A stretch of 14,107 nt of DNA from an uncultured Brevibacterium sp. (GTDB lineage Bacteria > Actinomycetota > Actinomycetes > Actinomycetales > Brevibacteriaceae). Under the pieces are notes generated by a model. That model was given only the letters and a program-made list of their open reading frames with translations, did not search any database and was not told the DNA's origin. Positions within the stretch are counted from its first letter, which is position 1. The number at the start of each line of letters is the position of its first letter. Made by a program: the position numbers and the translations under genes. Where the stretch lies: assembly GCA_902489215.1 (NCBI GenBank), contig CABTZE010000042.1, positions 1 through 14,107 on the forward strand, read 5' to 3'. Shown in pieces: positions 5,571 through 12,602 of this stretch.

Positions 5571-6701
5571 TTAAGCCTTACGAGCCTTGTCGATTCCGTC
5601 GAACAGGCGCTGCACGGTGCCTTCGACGTCGTCCCACTTATCCAGGCCGAAAAGTCCCACGCGGAACGTGCTGAAGCCTTCTGGTTCGCCCACCTGGAGC
5701 GGAACACCCGAAGCCACCTGAAGGTCGCCGGCCTTGAACTTCGCACCGGACTGTTCCTGTGGGTCGTCGGTGTAGACGACAACAACCGAGGGTGCTTCCC
5801 ACCCTTCAGCGGCAACCGACTTGTAGCCGCGTTCTGCCAGGCCAACGCGTACGCGCTCACCGAGTTCAATCTGCTGGCGCATGATCTTGTCCAGACCGCG
5901 CTCTTTGGCCTCACGCATAACGTCGAGGTTGTGCAGCATGGCGTCGGTCGGCATTGTCGCGTGGTACATGTGCTTGCCGGCGCGGTAGGTTTCCGAAACG
6001 GTGTGCCACTTCTTCAGGTCCATCGAGAAGCTGCTGGATTCGGTTTCCTCCAGGCGGGCGAGCGCACGCTCGTTCAGCATGACGTAGCCCATGCCGGGCC
6101 AGCCGCTCCAGCCCTTCTGGGGTGCGGAGATGAGCACGTCAACGCCGAGTTCCTTCATGTCGACCCACAGTGCACCGGAGGCAATGCAGTCGAGCACGAA
6201 GAGACCGCCCTGTTCGTGCACGGCGTCGGCGAGAGCCTTGATGTATTCGTCGGTGAGCACAATGCCGGATGCGGTTTCCACGTGTGCTGCGGCAACGACT
6301 TTGGAACCCTGCTTCTTGATTGCGTCGATCACCTGGTCGACTGCCGGCGGGGCGAAGCCGGGCGTGGCTGAATCGTCGGTGGCGACAGCGGACACGACTT
6401 CGTGGTCGGTCAGCTTGCCCATTTCGATGATCTGCGACCAGCGGTAGCTGAAGAAACCGTCGCGCACGACCAGCGTGGGCTGGCCTTCCATGAACTGGCG
6501 GGCAACCGATTCCATGCCGAAGGAACCGCTGCCGGGCACGACGACTGCCGCGTCGGCGTTGTAGGTGTCGCGCAGCAGGCCGTAGAACTCCTGCATTCCG
6601 TCGACGAACTTCTGGGACATGTGGTTGACGGCCCGGTCGGTGAAGACCACCGAGAATTCCTGCAGGCCGTTCGGGTCAACGTCTTCGCGTGGCAAACTCA
6701 T
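5571..6701 (-). CDS. Class V aminotransferase (alanine/serine-glyoxylate aminotransferase-like)
   Basis: A 376-residue PLP enzyme of the class V group that includes alanine-glyoxylate, serine-pyruvate and serine-glyoxylate aminotransferases. Visible marks are PGSGSFGMES (56-65), the cofactor phosphate and ring-binding start; HVETASG (140-146), the family's H-x-E-T-x-x-G; LDCIASG (170-176) with PLP-contact Asp171; and SAPQKGWSGWPG (192-203) with Lys196 as the Schiff-base lysine. The product is cytosolic with no signal peptide. Probable use is amino-group exchange between small amino acids and glyoxylate or pyruvate, but the true substrate pair is unknown. The ATG at 6701 is preceded by a weak GGAAA, and by TAGGCT (6708-6713) placed so that transcription could begin on the ATG itself. 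It lies downstream of efeB on the same strand but is separated from it by a hairpin. Confidence 0.9.
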   Translation of the reverse strand: MSLPREDVDPNGLQEFSVVFTDRAVNHMSQKFVDGMQEFYGLLRDTYNADAAVVVPGSGSFGMESVARQFMEGQPTLVVRDGFFSYRWSQIIEMGKLTDHEVVSAVATDDSATPGFAPPAVDQVIDAIKKQGSKVVAAAHVETASGIVLTDEYIKALADAVHEQGGLFVLDCIASGALWVDMKELGVDVLISAPQKGWSGWPGMGYVMLNERALARLEETESSSFSMDLKKWHTVSETYRAGKHMYHATMPTDAMLHNLDVMREAKERGLDKIMRQQIELGERVRVGLAERGYKSVAAEGWEAPSVVVVYTDDPQEQSGAKFKAGDLQVASGVPLQVGEPEGFSTFRVGLFGLDKWDDVEGTVQRLFDGIDKARKA

Positions 6702-6727
6702 GTTTCCAGCCTACCGCCGCGAAACTG

Positions 6728-6762
6728 CCGAGGTGCCTGTCCCCACCCGCTCGGCACCTCGG
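6728..6762 (-). terminator. Probable terminator of the efeUOB operon
   Basis: CCGAGGTGCC (6728-6737) and GGCACCTCGG (6753-6762) form a perfect 10-bp stem with a 15-base loop, 30 bases beyond the efeB stop on the minus strand. The stem is followed by CAGTTTCG, so the T-run is only three bases and termination may be partial. A second small stem, CTGAAC (6778-6783) with GTTCAG (6790-6795), overlaps the efeB stop codon itself. Confidence 0.6.
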
Positions 6763-6791
6763 GAGCCGTGTGTTCATCTGAACTACACGGT

Positions 6792-8084
6792 TCAGTTGGA
6801 TTCGAACAGTCCCTGGCCTATGTACTGGTCTGCGCTGACCCCGGGAGGAACAAGGTAGGTTCCCGTTCCCGTGGTCTTGAGGTATTCCACGAAGAGGTCG
6901 TCACGGGCCATGTTCTTGTGTACGCGCGCGAACCTGTCGGGGTCGTTGACAAACGCGATGAAGAACAGCCCGGCGTCCAGGCGTCCCTGCGCGTCGTTGC
7001 CGTCCACGAAGTTGTAGCCGCGGCGCAGCATCCGCACTCCCCCGTTGTTCTTCGGGTGCACGCGGAACACGTGGGAACGTTCGTCGATCACGGGGTTGCC
7101 GCGCTTGTCCTTGGCAGTGAAGTCCGGTTCCGTGAACTCGTCCCCGCCGCTCAAGGGCGCGCCTTCAGCTTTGTCCCGGCCGGTGACCCGTTCCTGCTCA
7201 CCCAGTTGGAGGGTGTCCCACACTTCGATCGTCATGTTGATGCGGCGGGCCACAAGGTAGGAACCGCCGTGAGTCCACTTCGGTCCGGAGCTGATCCACA
7301 CGTGTTCGTCCAGTGCTGATCCGTCTTCGGCTTTGATGTTCGCGGTTCCGTCTTTTTGGCCGAAGAGGTTACGCGGCGTCTTCTGGTCTTGCGTGGTGGA
7401 GGATGTCCGACCGAAACCCAGCTGTGACCAGCGCAGACGCGCTTTCCCAACCGCCAGGCGGGTGAGGTTGCGGATTGCGTGAACGGCCACCTGAGGGTCG
7501 TTGGCACATGCCTGAATACAGAGGTCCCCGTGGGAGCGGTCCACGTTGATGAAGTCGTTGACCATGACGGGCATGGCTGCGAACTGCTCGGGCATGTGCT
7601 TCTTCAGCCCAAAGCGGTCTTTGCCGTTTTCGTCTTCAAACAGTGTGCGCCCGAAGCCGAAGGTCAGAGTCAGGCCGGAAGCGCTGAGGTCAACTGCTTC
7701 ACCTGAATCATCCGGGGGAAAGAGCTCTCCGCCGCCGAACGCGCCTTTGGCGGAGACTTCTCCGCCCATCGTCAGGCGACGGGCTGCCTTCGTCCACTTT
7801 TCAAGCAGCTCGATGACATCGTCACGATCGGCCCTTTCCGTGAGGTCAAACGCCGCGAAGTGCATACGGTCCTGGGCCGGGGTGATGATCCCGGCCTGGT
7901 GCTTGCCGTCGAAGTCGTAGATGAGATCGCCGGGCACATCTGCTGCACTCTTTCCACGGGTACCGGCGTAGACAGCGCCGGCGGCAAGAGCCGCTCCGGC
8001 GGCCCCACCGCCGAAGACTCCCAGGAGTCCTCGGCGGCTCAGCGTGCCGCCGGAGCGGTCCGTATGGGCGGCTTCGCCTGTCAT
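6792..8084 (-). CDS. efeB: Tat-exported DyP-type heme peroxidase of the Efe iron uptake system
   Basis: A 430-residue dye-decolorizing-type peroxidase. A twin-arginine signal (LSRRGLLGVFGGG, Arg17-Arg18, then a hydrophobic Ala/Gly-rich stretch to about residue 41) shows export in folded form by the Tat path. The DyP motif GQKDG (242-246, Asp245) is present, as are SYLVARR (275-281), the expected heme-ligand His338 in DERSHVFRVHP, and the distal arginine region RMLRRGYNF (351-359). In EfeUOB, EfeB is the extracytoplasmic partner thought to oxidise Fe2+ or act on heme for delivery through EfeO to the EfeU channel. The start ATG overlaps the efeO stop by 4 bases (8081-8084), which implies translational coupling. 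Length and order of motifs are normal, and no catalytic residue is missing. Confidence 0.95.
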   Translation of the reverse strand: MTGEAAHTDRSGGTLSRRGLLGVFGGGAAGAALAAGAVYAGTRGKSAADVPGDLIYDFDGKHQAGIITPAQDRMHFAAFDLTERADRDDVIELLEKWTKAARRLTMGGEVSAKGAFGGGELFPPDDSGEAVDLSASGLTLTFGFGRTLFEDENGKDRFGLKKHMPEQFAAMPVMVNDFINVDRSHGDLCIQACANDPQVAVHAIRNLTRLAVGKARLRWSQLGFGRTSSTTQDQKTPRNLFGQKDGTANIKAEDGSALDEHVWISSGPKWTHGGSYLVARRINMTIEVWDTLQLGEQERVTGRDKAEGAPLSGGDEFTEPDFTAKDKRGNPVIDERSHVFRVHPKNNGGVRMLRRGYNFVDGNDAQGRLDAGLFFIAFVNDPDRFARVHKNMARDDLFVEYLKTTGTGTYLVPPGVSADQYIGQGLFESN

Positions 8085-9331
8085 TCGCTTTCCTCGATGC
8101 CGAGCACGGTTCCCGTGAGCTTCGACAGCGGTTCGCGCAGTTCGTCAATCTGGGCGGTCAGCTCCGCCTGCTGTTCGGCGTTCACGGTCGCATAGCTGGG
8201 GAAGCCCTTTTCGAGGCTGCCGTATTCGCCCAGGAGCTCTTCGAGTTCGGTGTACTCCTTGTCGATTTCCTCGGCGAGCTTCTTGCCTTCTTCGCCCTTG
8301 GATTCGGCGATGGGGCGGACCAGGTCGAAGGCGATGCGCGATCCTTCGACGTTGGCCGCGAAGTCGTAGAGGTCAGTGTGCGACCACCAGTCTTCTTCGC
8401 CGGTCACCTTGGACACCGCGACCTCTTCCAGCAGACCGGAAGCGCCGTTGGAGACTGTGCCGACGTTCATCTGGTTGTCTTCGATGAAGTTTTCGTCGTT
8501 GACGGTTTCGTTCAGCTTCGCAACATCGGACTTCAGAGCCTCCGCGATCCGCTTGCGGTCCTCGGACGTGCTTGGCTTCCAGGCTTCGAAAGCGTCCGTG
8601 CCGTCGGAGTTGCGGTCGCCCTTCTTCGGCTCCCACAGGTCCTTTTCGATGCGGTGGAAGCCCGTCCACTCCTTGATTTCGGGGTCGTCCTTCTTCAGCT
8701 GGTCTTCTTCTGCCAGGTAGTCGACCTCGCGGTAGTCGATGCGGGGGTCCAGTGTGCCCAGGGCTTCTGCGATCGGTTCGATCCGCTCGTAGTGCACACG
8801 GGTCGAGGCGAATAGGCCACGGGCTTTTTCGTCGTCGCCGGCCGCGTAGGCGTCGGCAAACTCTCCGACCTTGGGTTCGAGTTCGCCGACTTCCTTCTGC
8901 ACGAACTTCACGTAGTCGGCGACAACCTGTTCGAACAGCTCCTTGTCGCTGCCGGAGACCTCAACGGCTTCACCCGTCACCTTGAAGTCCGTCTGGCCGA
9001 CGTTCGCTCCGCGCAGGCCCGGCTTGCACGCGGTGAAGTAGCTGCCCGGCTGCAGGGAGACCGTGAGGTCAACTGTCGATCCCGGTGCGATGTTCTCCTT
9101 TTCGGCCACAACACGCAGACCGTCTTCACCGAGAATGTAGAACTCGGTGACCTTCGTGCCGGTGTTCTCGATGCTGAAGGTGCGTGTGCCGCTGTCAACC
9201 GAGGCTGTCTTGACGTCGCACTTGTCGTCAGCCGCGGCCACGCTGATGCTGTCGCCGTCTGCTGCGGGTTCGCATGCGCTCAGCAGCGCGGTTCCTGCGA
9301 TGACCGCCAGTGCCAGGCCGGTTTTCTTCAT
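8081..9331 (-). CDS. efeO: Iron uptake lipoprotein EfeO: cupredoxin plus M75/imelysin-like domain
   Basis: A 416-residue lipoprotein. The signal peptide ends in the lipobox LLSAC with Cys20, so the protein should be anchored on the outer face of the membrane rather than free as in Gram-negative bacteria. Residues about 30-120 form a cupredoxin-like domain with conserved-looking Cys38, Glu63, the KENIAPGS turn and Cys102 in the TACKPG stretch. Residues about 130-410 form the helical peptidase-M75-like domain. Its metal-binding HxxE motif is HRIE (226-229) within WTGFHRIEKDLW. It is expected to bind iron and pass it to EfeU. The ATG at 9331 has AAGGAG 4 bases upstream; the same frame stays open far beyond it but overlaps efeU and is not coding. 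It overlaps efeU by 4 bases and efeB by 4 bases, so the three genes form a tight operon in the order U-O-B. This is the full-length (cupredoxin-containing) type. Confidence 0.95.
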   Translation of the reverse strand: MKKTGLALAVIAGTALLSACEPAADGDSISVAAADDKCDVKTASVDSGTRTFSIENTGTKVTEFYILGEDGLRVVAEKENIAPGSTVDLTVSLQPGSYFTACKPGLRGANVGQTDFKVTGEAVEVSGSDKELFEQVVADYVKFVQKEVGELEPKVGEFADAYAAGDDEKARGLFASTRVHYERIEPIAEALGTLDPRIDYREVDYLAEEDQLKKDDPEIKEWTGFHRIEKDLWEPKKGDRNSDGTDAFEAWKPSTSEDRKRIAEALKSDVAKLNETVNDENFIEDNQMNVGTVSNGASGLLEEVAVSKVTGEEDWWSHTDLYDFAANVEGSRIAFDLVRPIAESKGEEGKKLAEEIDKEYTELEELLGEYGSLEKGFPSYATVNAEQQAELTAQIDELREPLSKLTGTVLGIEESE

Positions 9332-10323
9332 GATTCTCCTTGTGTTTGTGAGCTGACGAGGTGCCGCTCGTCTTCTGATTTTGTCTTCGGGTATGCCGTT
9401 TCCGCGCCTTCTATGCGCTGTTTCTTTGCCCTGCGGGAGCGCAGGGTTCGGCGAACAAACGGTGGGATGACGACTGCCATGTAGATGAACCAGGCTGTGA
9501 CTTCCAGCCAGCTCATCTGCGGGACGAAGCCGACTGTGCCTTTGAGCAGTGCGGCGATGAAGCTGTCCGGGGCGATGGAATCGGAGAAGTCGAAGGCCCA
9601 TCCGAAGGGGAATGCCGCACCCCAGAAGGGGTAGTCCGCAAATCCGGTGAGGACTTCCCCCGTGCGGGGATGGGTCGGACTGATGGGCGCACCGGAGAAC
9701 GGTCCGGGCAGAACAGCGGCTTCCTGCAGGTCGTGGATGCCGTAGGCGAGGATTCCGCCGGCCACGATCAGCAGAAACGCACCGGACCAGGTGAAGAACT
9801 TCCCAAGGTCGATCTTGAGGATTCCCTTGAACAGTCCCCAACCCAGAAGAACGGCCAGGCCGATGCCCAGAAGCGCACCGGCGAGCGCGGTGACGGTGTC
9901 GGTCCAACCCCACAGGATGAGGGTTGTTTCGATGCCTTCGCGTGCAACTGAGACGAATGCAAGCACTGTCAGCGCTGTTCCGCTGCCGGTCATGACTGCG
10001 ACGTCAACACCGGATTCGAGGCTTTTCTTCAGTTTGGGGCCACTGGTGACCATCCACACGACCATGGCGGTGATCATGACGACTGCCAGCAGGGACATTG
10101 ATCCGCCGATGATTTCCTGCGCTTTGAAGCTCAGGCGGGAGCGGCCGAACGTGAACACTGCACCGAGCACGGCCGACAGGACGACTGCTGAGATGACGCC
10201 GAACCAGATTCGACGCCGCAGATCATCACGGCCCAGCTTGCGAGCGTAGGCGATGAGGATGCTCACGATGAGTGCGGCCTCAAGGCCTTCGCGCAGGCCG
10301 ATGAGCAGAGCGGCTAGAAACAT
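9328..10323 (-). CDS. efeU: Ferrous/ferric iron permease EfeU (Ftr1-like)
   Basis: A 331-residue polytopic membrane protein of the Ftr1/EfeU family, with about seven transmembrane segments. Both iron-path REGxE motifs are present: REGLE (11-15) in the first helix and REGIE (128-132) in the fourth. A GIHDLQEAAVLPG block (195-207) and a basic C-terminal tail (290-302) are also typical. It is the channel component that takes iron from EfeO/EfeB into the cytoplasm. The ATG at 10323 has AAGGA 4 bases upstream and puts REGLE at the usual place near the N-terminus; the GTG at 10362 would add 13 polar residues in front of the first helix and is rejected. Its stop overlaps the efeO start (ATGA). It is divergent from panC, and an iron box lies 98 bases upstream of the start. 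Confidence 0.95.
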   Translation of the reverse strand: MFLAALLIGLREGLEAALIVSILIAYARKLGRDDLRRRIWFGVISAVVLSAVLGAVFTFGRSRLSFKAQEIIGGSMSLLAVVMITAMVVWMVTSGPKLKKSLESGVDVAVMTGSGTALTVLAFVSVAREGIETTLILWGWTDTVTALAGALLGIGLAVLLGWGLFKGILKIDLGKFFTWSGAFLLIVAGGILAYGIHDLQEAAVLPGPFSGAPISPTHPRTGEVLTGFADYPFWGAAFPFGWAFDFSDSIAPDSFIAALLKGTVGFVPQMSWLEVTAWFIYMAVVIPPFVRRTLRSRRAKKQRIEGAETAYPKTKSEDERHLVSSQTQGES

Positions 10324-10420
10324 GGTGTCCTTCCTCGGCGGCGGTATTCGCTGTGTTTTCACAAAACCCTGCCTGTTTCACCACCGCGCATCCGCATTAC
10401 GCAAGATCTTTCAGTGCTAA

Positions 10421-10439
10421 TGAGGTAAGGCTTACCTAA
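10421..10439. promoter_or_regulatory. DtxR/IdeR-type iron box
   Basis: TGAGGTAAGGCTTACCTAA contains a perfect palindrome, AGGTAAG-G-CTTACCT. It matches 16 of 19 positions of the DtxR/IdeR consensus form TTAGGTTAGGCTAACCTAA. It lies in the 207-base spacer between divergent efeU and panC, 98 bases from the efeU start and 92 from the panC start. The iron-loaded repressor would be expected to shut off efeUOB in iron-replete cells. A TAATGT element (10437-10442) reading toward panC overlaps its right end, so panC transcription could be affected too. Confidence 0.85.
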
Positions 10440-10460
10440 TGTACACCCATGTGCATGTTT

Positions 10461-10489
10461 TCTGCACCATTACGCCGCGGGTCTACCAT
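10461..10489 (+). promoter_or_regulatory. Possible panC promoter
   Basis: TACCAT (10484-10489) is a TAnnnT -10 with a weak -35-like TCTGCA (10461-10466) 17 bases upstream. It gives a leader of about 35 bases with a strong ribosome site. An alternative -10, TAATGT at 10437-10442, lies against the iron box. Neither has a good -35, so the real start is open. Confidence 0.3.
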
Positions 10490-10530
10490 TGGTGCGGCTG
10501 GTTGAACGCCGGCTGTGCCTGGGAGGTTGT

Positions 10531-11406
10531 ATGTCTGTTGTCGTTGCCCGCACTGTGAAAGAACTGCGCGCTGCTCTGCGGCGCCTGCTGCCCGAGCGAG
10601 GCGGCGACACTGTCGGGCTCGTCCCCACGATGGGCGCGCTGCATTCGGGCCACGAAGCGCTGTTCCGCGCCGCCCAGGGCAATTCCGTTGTTGCCGCGTC
10701 GATCTTCGTCAACCCTCTGCAGTTTGACGATGCTGAGGACTACGACAACTATCCGCGCACCCTTAAAGCTGATGTCGAGGTGCTCGAGCGTGCCGGTGTT
10801 GACCTTGTCTTCGCCCCCAGTGTCGAGGAAATGTATCCCGGTTACCCGGACGGTCCGCTGGTTCGCGTGACCGCCGGAAGTATGGGCCGGGTCCTCGAAG
10901 GCGCATCACGGCCCGGCCATTTTGACGGCGTGACGACGGTTGTGGCGAAGCTGTTCAACATCTTCAGCTCCCCTGCCACACTGCACGCGTACTTCGGGCA
11001 GAAGGACGCGCAGCAGCTCATGATCATCAAGCGCATGGTTGCCGACCTCGACATGGAAGTCGAAATCGAGCCCGTCCCTACTGAACGCAGCCTCAAGGGC
11101 CTGGCCATGTCCAGCCGCAACCAGCGGATGAGCCCTGAGGAAAGCGAAACCGCGCTCGTTCTGTCCCGCGCACTCACCCAGCTAGCCGAACGTGCTCAGG
11201 CCGGAGGTGAGCTCCACCTCGACCGCGTACGGGAAGAAGTCGACAGCACAGAAGGGGTCACGCTTGACTACCTGACTCTGGTCGACCCTGCAACCCTCGA
11301 AGTGACCGAAAACCTGCCCGCCCTCGCGCTCATTGCCGCTCACGTCGGGCCGGTCCGTCTGATCGACAACATGATGATTCCGGCACCCGCAGGACCCGAC
11401 AGCTGA
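10531..11406 (+). CDS. panC: Pantothenate synthetase (pantoate--beta-alanine ligase)
   Basis: A 291-residue cytosolic ligase that joins pantoate to beta-alanine using ATP, by way of pantoyl-adenylate. The nucleotidyltransferase signatures are complete: VPTMGALHSGH (31-41) with His38 and His41, SIFVNPLQF (57-65), NYPRTLKAD (73-81), GHFDGVTTVVAKLFNI (129-144), FGQKDAQQL (155-163) with Lys158, and LAMSSRN (191-197), the KMSKS-like loop. Length is normal for the family. The ATG at 10531 is set by GGGAGG 4 bases upstream; the open frame continues back to 10489 but without a start site that makes sense. Its pathway partner panB lies about 7.5 kb upstream on the same strand, and panD (beta-alanine supply) and panE/ilvC are not in the window. 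It is divergent from the efe operon, with a shared iron box in the spacer. A DUF805 gene follows 129 bases downstream. Confidence 0.96.
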   Translation: MSVVVARTVKELRAALRRLLPERGGDTVGLVPTMGALHSGHEALFRAAQGNSVVAASIFVNPLQFDDAEDYDNYPRTLKADVEVLERAGVDLVFAPSVEEMYPGYPDGPLVRVTAGSMGRVLEGASRPGHFDGVTTVVAKLFNIFSSPATLHAYFGQKDAQQLMIIKRMVADLDMEVEIEPVPTERSLKGLAMSSRNQRMSPEESETALVLSRALTQLAERAQAGGELHLDRVREEVDSTEGVTLDYLTLVDPATLEVTENLPALALIAAHVGPVRLIDNMMIPAPAGPDS

Positions 11407-11535
11407 CCGTCGCCTGATAATCCGCGGTTGACGCGGTCTGCATAATGGTTGCTGGTTATGCTCCGGCCGCTGACCTTACGATGACTGCACGACACACTGG
11501 CCACGAGCGCCAAGCGAGCTAAGAAAGCAAAGACT

Positions 11536-12330
11536 ATGAGCAGCTACCCAGGCAGCAACGATCCCTACAATCCGGACTTCAATCAGCAGAACGGCGCCGG
11601 CCAGAACAACCCGCAAGACCCGTACGGTCAGCAGGACCCCTACAGCCAGCCGGGTGCGTACGGACAGCCCAGCCAGCCATCGCAGCCTGGCGCATACGGC
11701 GGACAGACACCCCACAGCCAGCCCGGCGCTCAGCAGCCTGGCGGCTACGGTCAGCCCGGCCAGCAGGACCCCTTTGCCCAGCCCGGCCCGTTCGGTGCGA
11801 ACGCAGCTTACGGCCAGCCGGCACCTCAGCTGCTGACAGCTGATGACTACCGTGCGAAGGGCGTGCCGCTGCCGCTGAGCCAGCCCGTCTACGGCGTTTC
11901 CATGATGGAGGCGTACAAGCGCTTCTGGAAGAAGTCTTTCCGGTTCGCCGGATACGCTTCGAAGTCGGAATTCTGGTGGCCTGCGCTGGTCAACACCATC
12001 ATCATGTTTGTTCCAGCCCTGCTGTTGTTTGCCATTCAGATGATCGTCACGTTCGCCGTGGCATCAGGATCAGACCCCGATGCTGCCGGCGCAGTCGTCG
12101 GGCTCACAAGCATCATCTTGTTCCTCCTGTGGGGCTTCATATTCCTGTTCAGCCTTGCCACTATGATCCCGACGCTGTCAGTCGCCTGGCGCCGTCTGCA
12201 GGACGCCGGATTCCCCGGTGCGCTGACGTTCATCAGCTTTGTTGCCAGCATCGTCGTCTACATCATGTGCGCGCTGGAGACCAAGCCCGAAGCGCGTCGC
12301 CCCGAATGGGAGGACACCCGCGGCGACTGA
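11536..12330 (+). CDS. DUF805 membrane protein with Gln/Pro/Gly/Tyr-rich N-terminal tail
   Basis: A 264-residue protein of unknown function. Residues 1-100 are low-complexity and repeat short units such as YGQP, QQDPY/F and SQPGA; this part is probably disordered and cytoplasmic. Residues about 115-250 match the DUF805 layout: a lead-in helix (MMEAYKRFWKKSF), FAGYASKSEFWWPAL (137-151) in place of the common FxGRASRSEYWW, three hydrophobic segments (about 150-175, 187-212, 228-247), and the AWRRLQDAGFPG motif (217-228), where DUF805 proteins usually have RRLHD. The protein ends in a short charged tail. The ATG at 11536 has only a weak purine-rich stretch (AAGAAAGCAAAG) upstream. The 129-base spacer after panC contains TATGCT (11457-11462) as a possible -10 without a matching -35. 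A strong intrinsic terminator follows. DUF805 proteins are poorly understood; a role in the cell envelope is only a guess. Confidence 0.85.
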   Translation: MSSYPGSNDPYNPDFNQQNGAGQNNPQDPYGQQDPYSQPGAYGQPSQPSQPGAYGGQTPHSQPGAQQPGGYGQPGQQDPFAQPGPFGANAAYGQPAPQLLTADDYRAKGVPLPLSQPVYGVSMMEAYKRFWKKSFRFAGYASKSEFWWPALVNTIIMFVPALLLFAIQMIVTFAVASGSDPDAAGAVVGLTSIILFLLWGFIFLFSLATMIPTLSVAWRRLQDAGFPGALTFISFVASIVVYIMCALETKPEARRPEWEDTRGD

Positions 12331-12359
12331 CCTACCGCGGCAACTGAGCCACTGAATCG

Positions 12360-12395
12360 CCGGCGCACAGCTGCTGCTGTGCGCCGGTTTTCTTT
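12360..12395 (+). terminator. Strong rho-independent terminator
   Basis: CCGGCGCACAGC (12360-12371) and GCTGTGCGCCGG (12376-12387) form a perfect 12-bp stem with the 4-base loop TGCT, followed by TTTTCTTT (12388-12395). It sits 29 bases after the stop of the DUF805 gene and separates it from the APC permease. This is the best terminator in the window. Confidence 0.92.
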
Positions 12396-12504
12396 GTGCG
12401 AAAGTCCCCAGACCACCTCGGCCGCGGATCTCTGACCCCTGCGGAATCCACCTCGATCCCGGTGCAGATTCGGCCCGATTTCCAACATGCTGGGCAAACA
12501 CAAT

Positions 12505-12533
12505 GTGAACTTCACCATAAAAATTCGTATTCT
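12505..12533 (+). promoter_or_regulatory. Possible promoter and operator of the APC permease gene
   Basis: TATTCT (12528-12533) is a good TAnnnT -10. The -35-like GTGAAC (12505-12510) stands 17 bases upstream and is part of the palindrome GTGAA-C-TTCAC (12505-12515), placed where a regulator could block the polymerase. The implied leader is about 60-65 bases. It includes CTCGT/ACGAG (12562-12566, 12572-12576) and AGCGGC-A-GCCGCT (12575-12587), overlapping small stems just before the AAAGGAG ribosome site (12591-12597). Motifs are seen; function is inferred. Confidence 0.4.
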
Positions 12534-12602
12534 TGCGGTGCACAGTTCCACAGAATTCAGTCTCGTCGCACACGAGCGGCAGCCGCTGACAAAGGAGACA
12601 GC

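Noticed and set aside
9332..9913. Upstream extension of the efeO frame giving a 610-residue protein
   Set aside because: The extra part overlaps efeU out of frame and lacks motifs. The ATG at 9331 has a strong SD and begins a textbook lipoprotein signal.
11428..11433. TTGACG as a -35 box before the DUF805 gene
   Set aside because: No -10 lies 15-19 bases downstream; the nearest TAnnnT (11457-11462) is 23 bases away, so the pair was not called a promoter.
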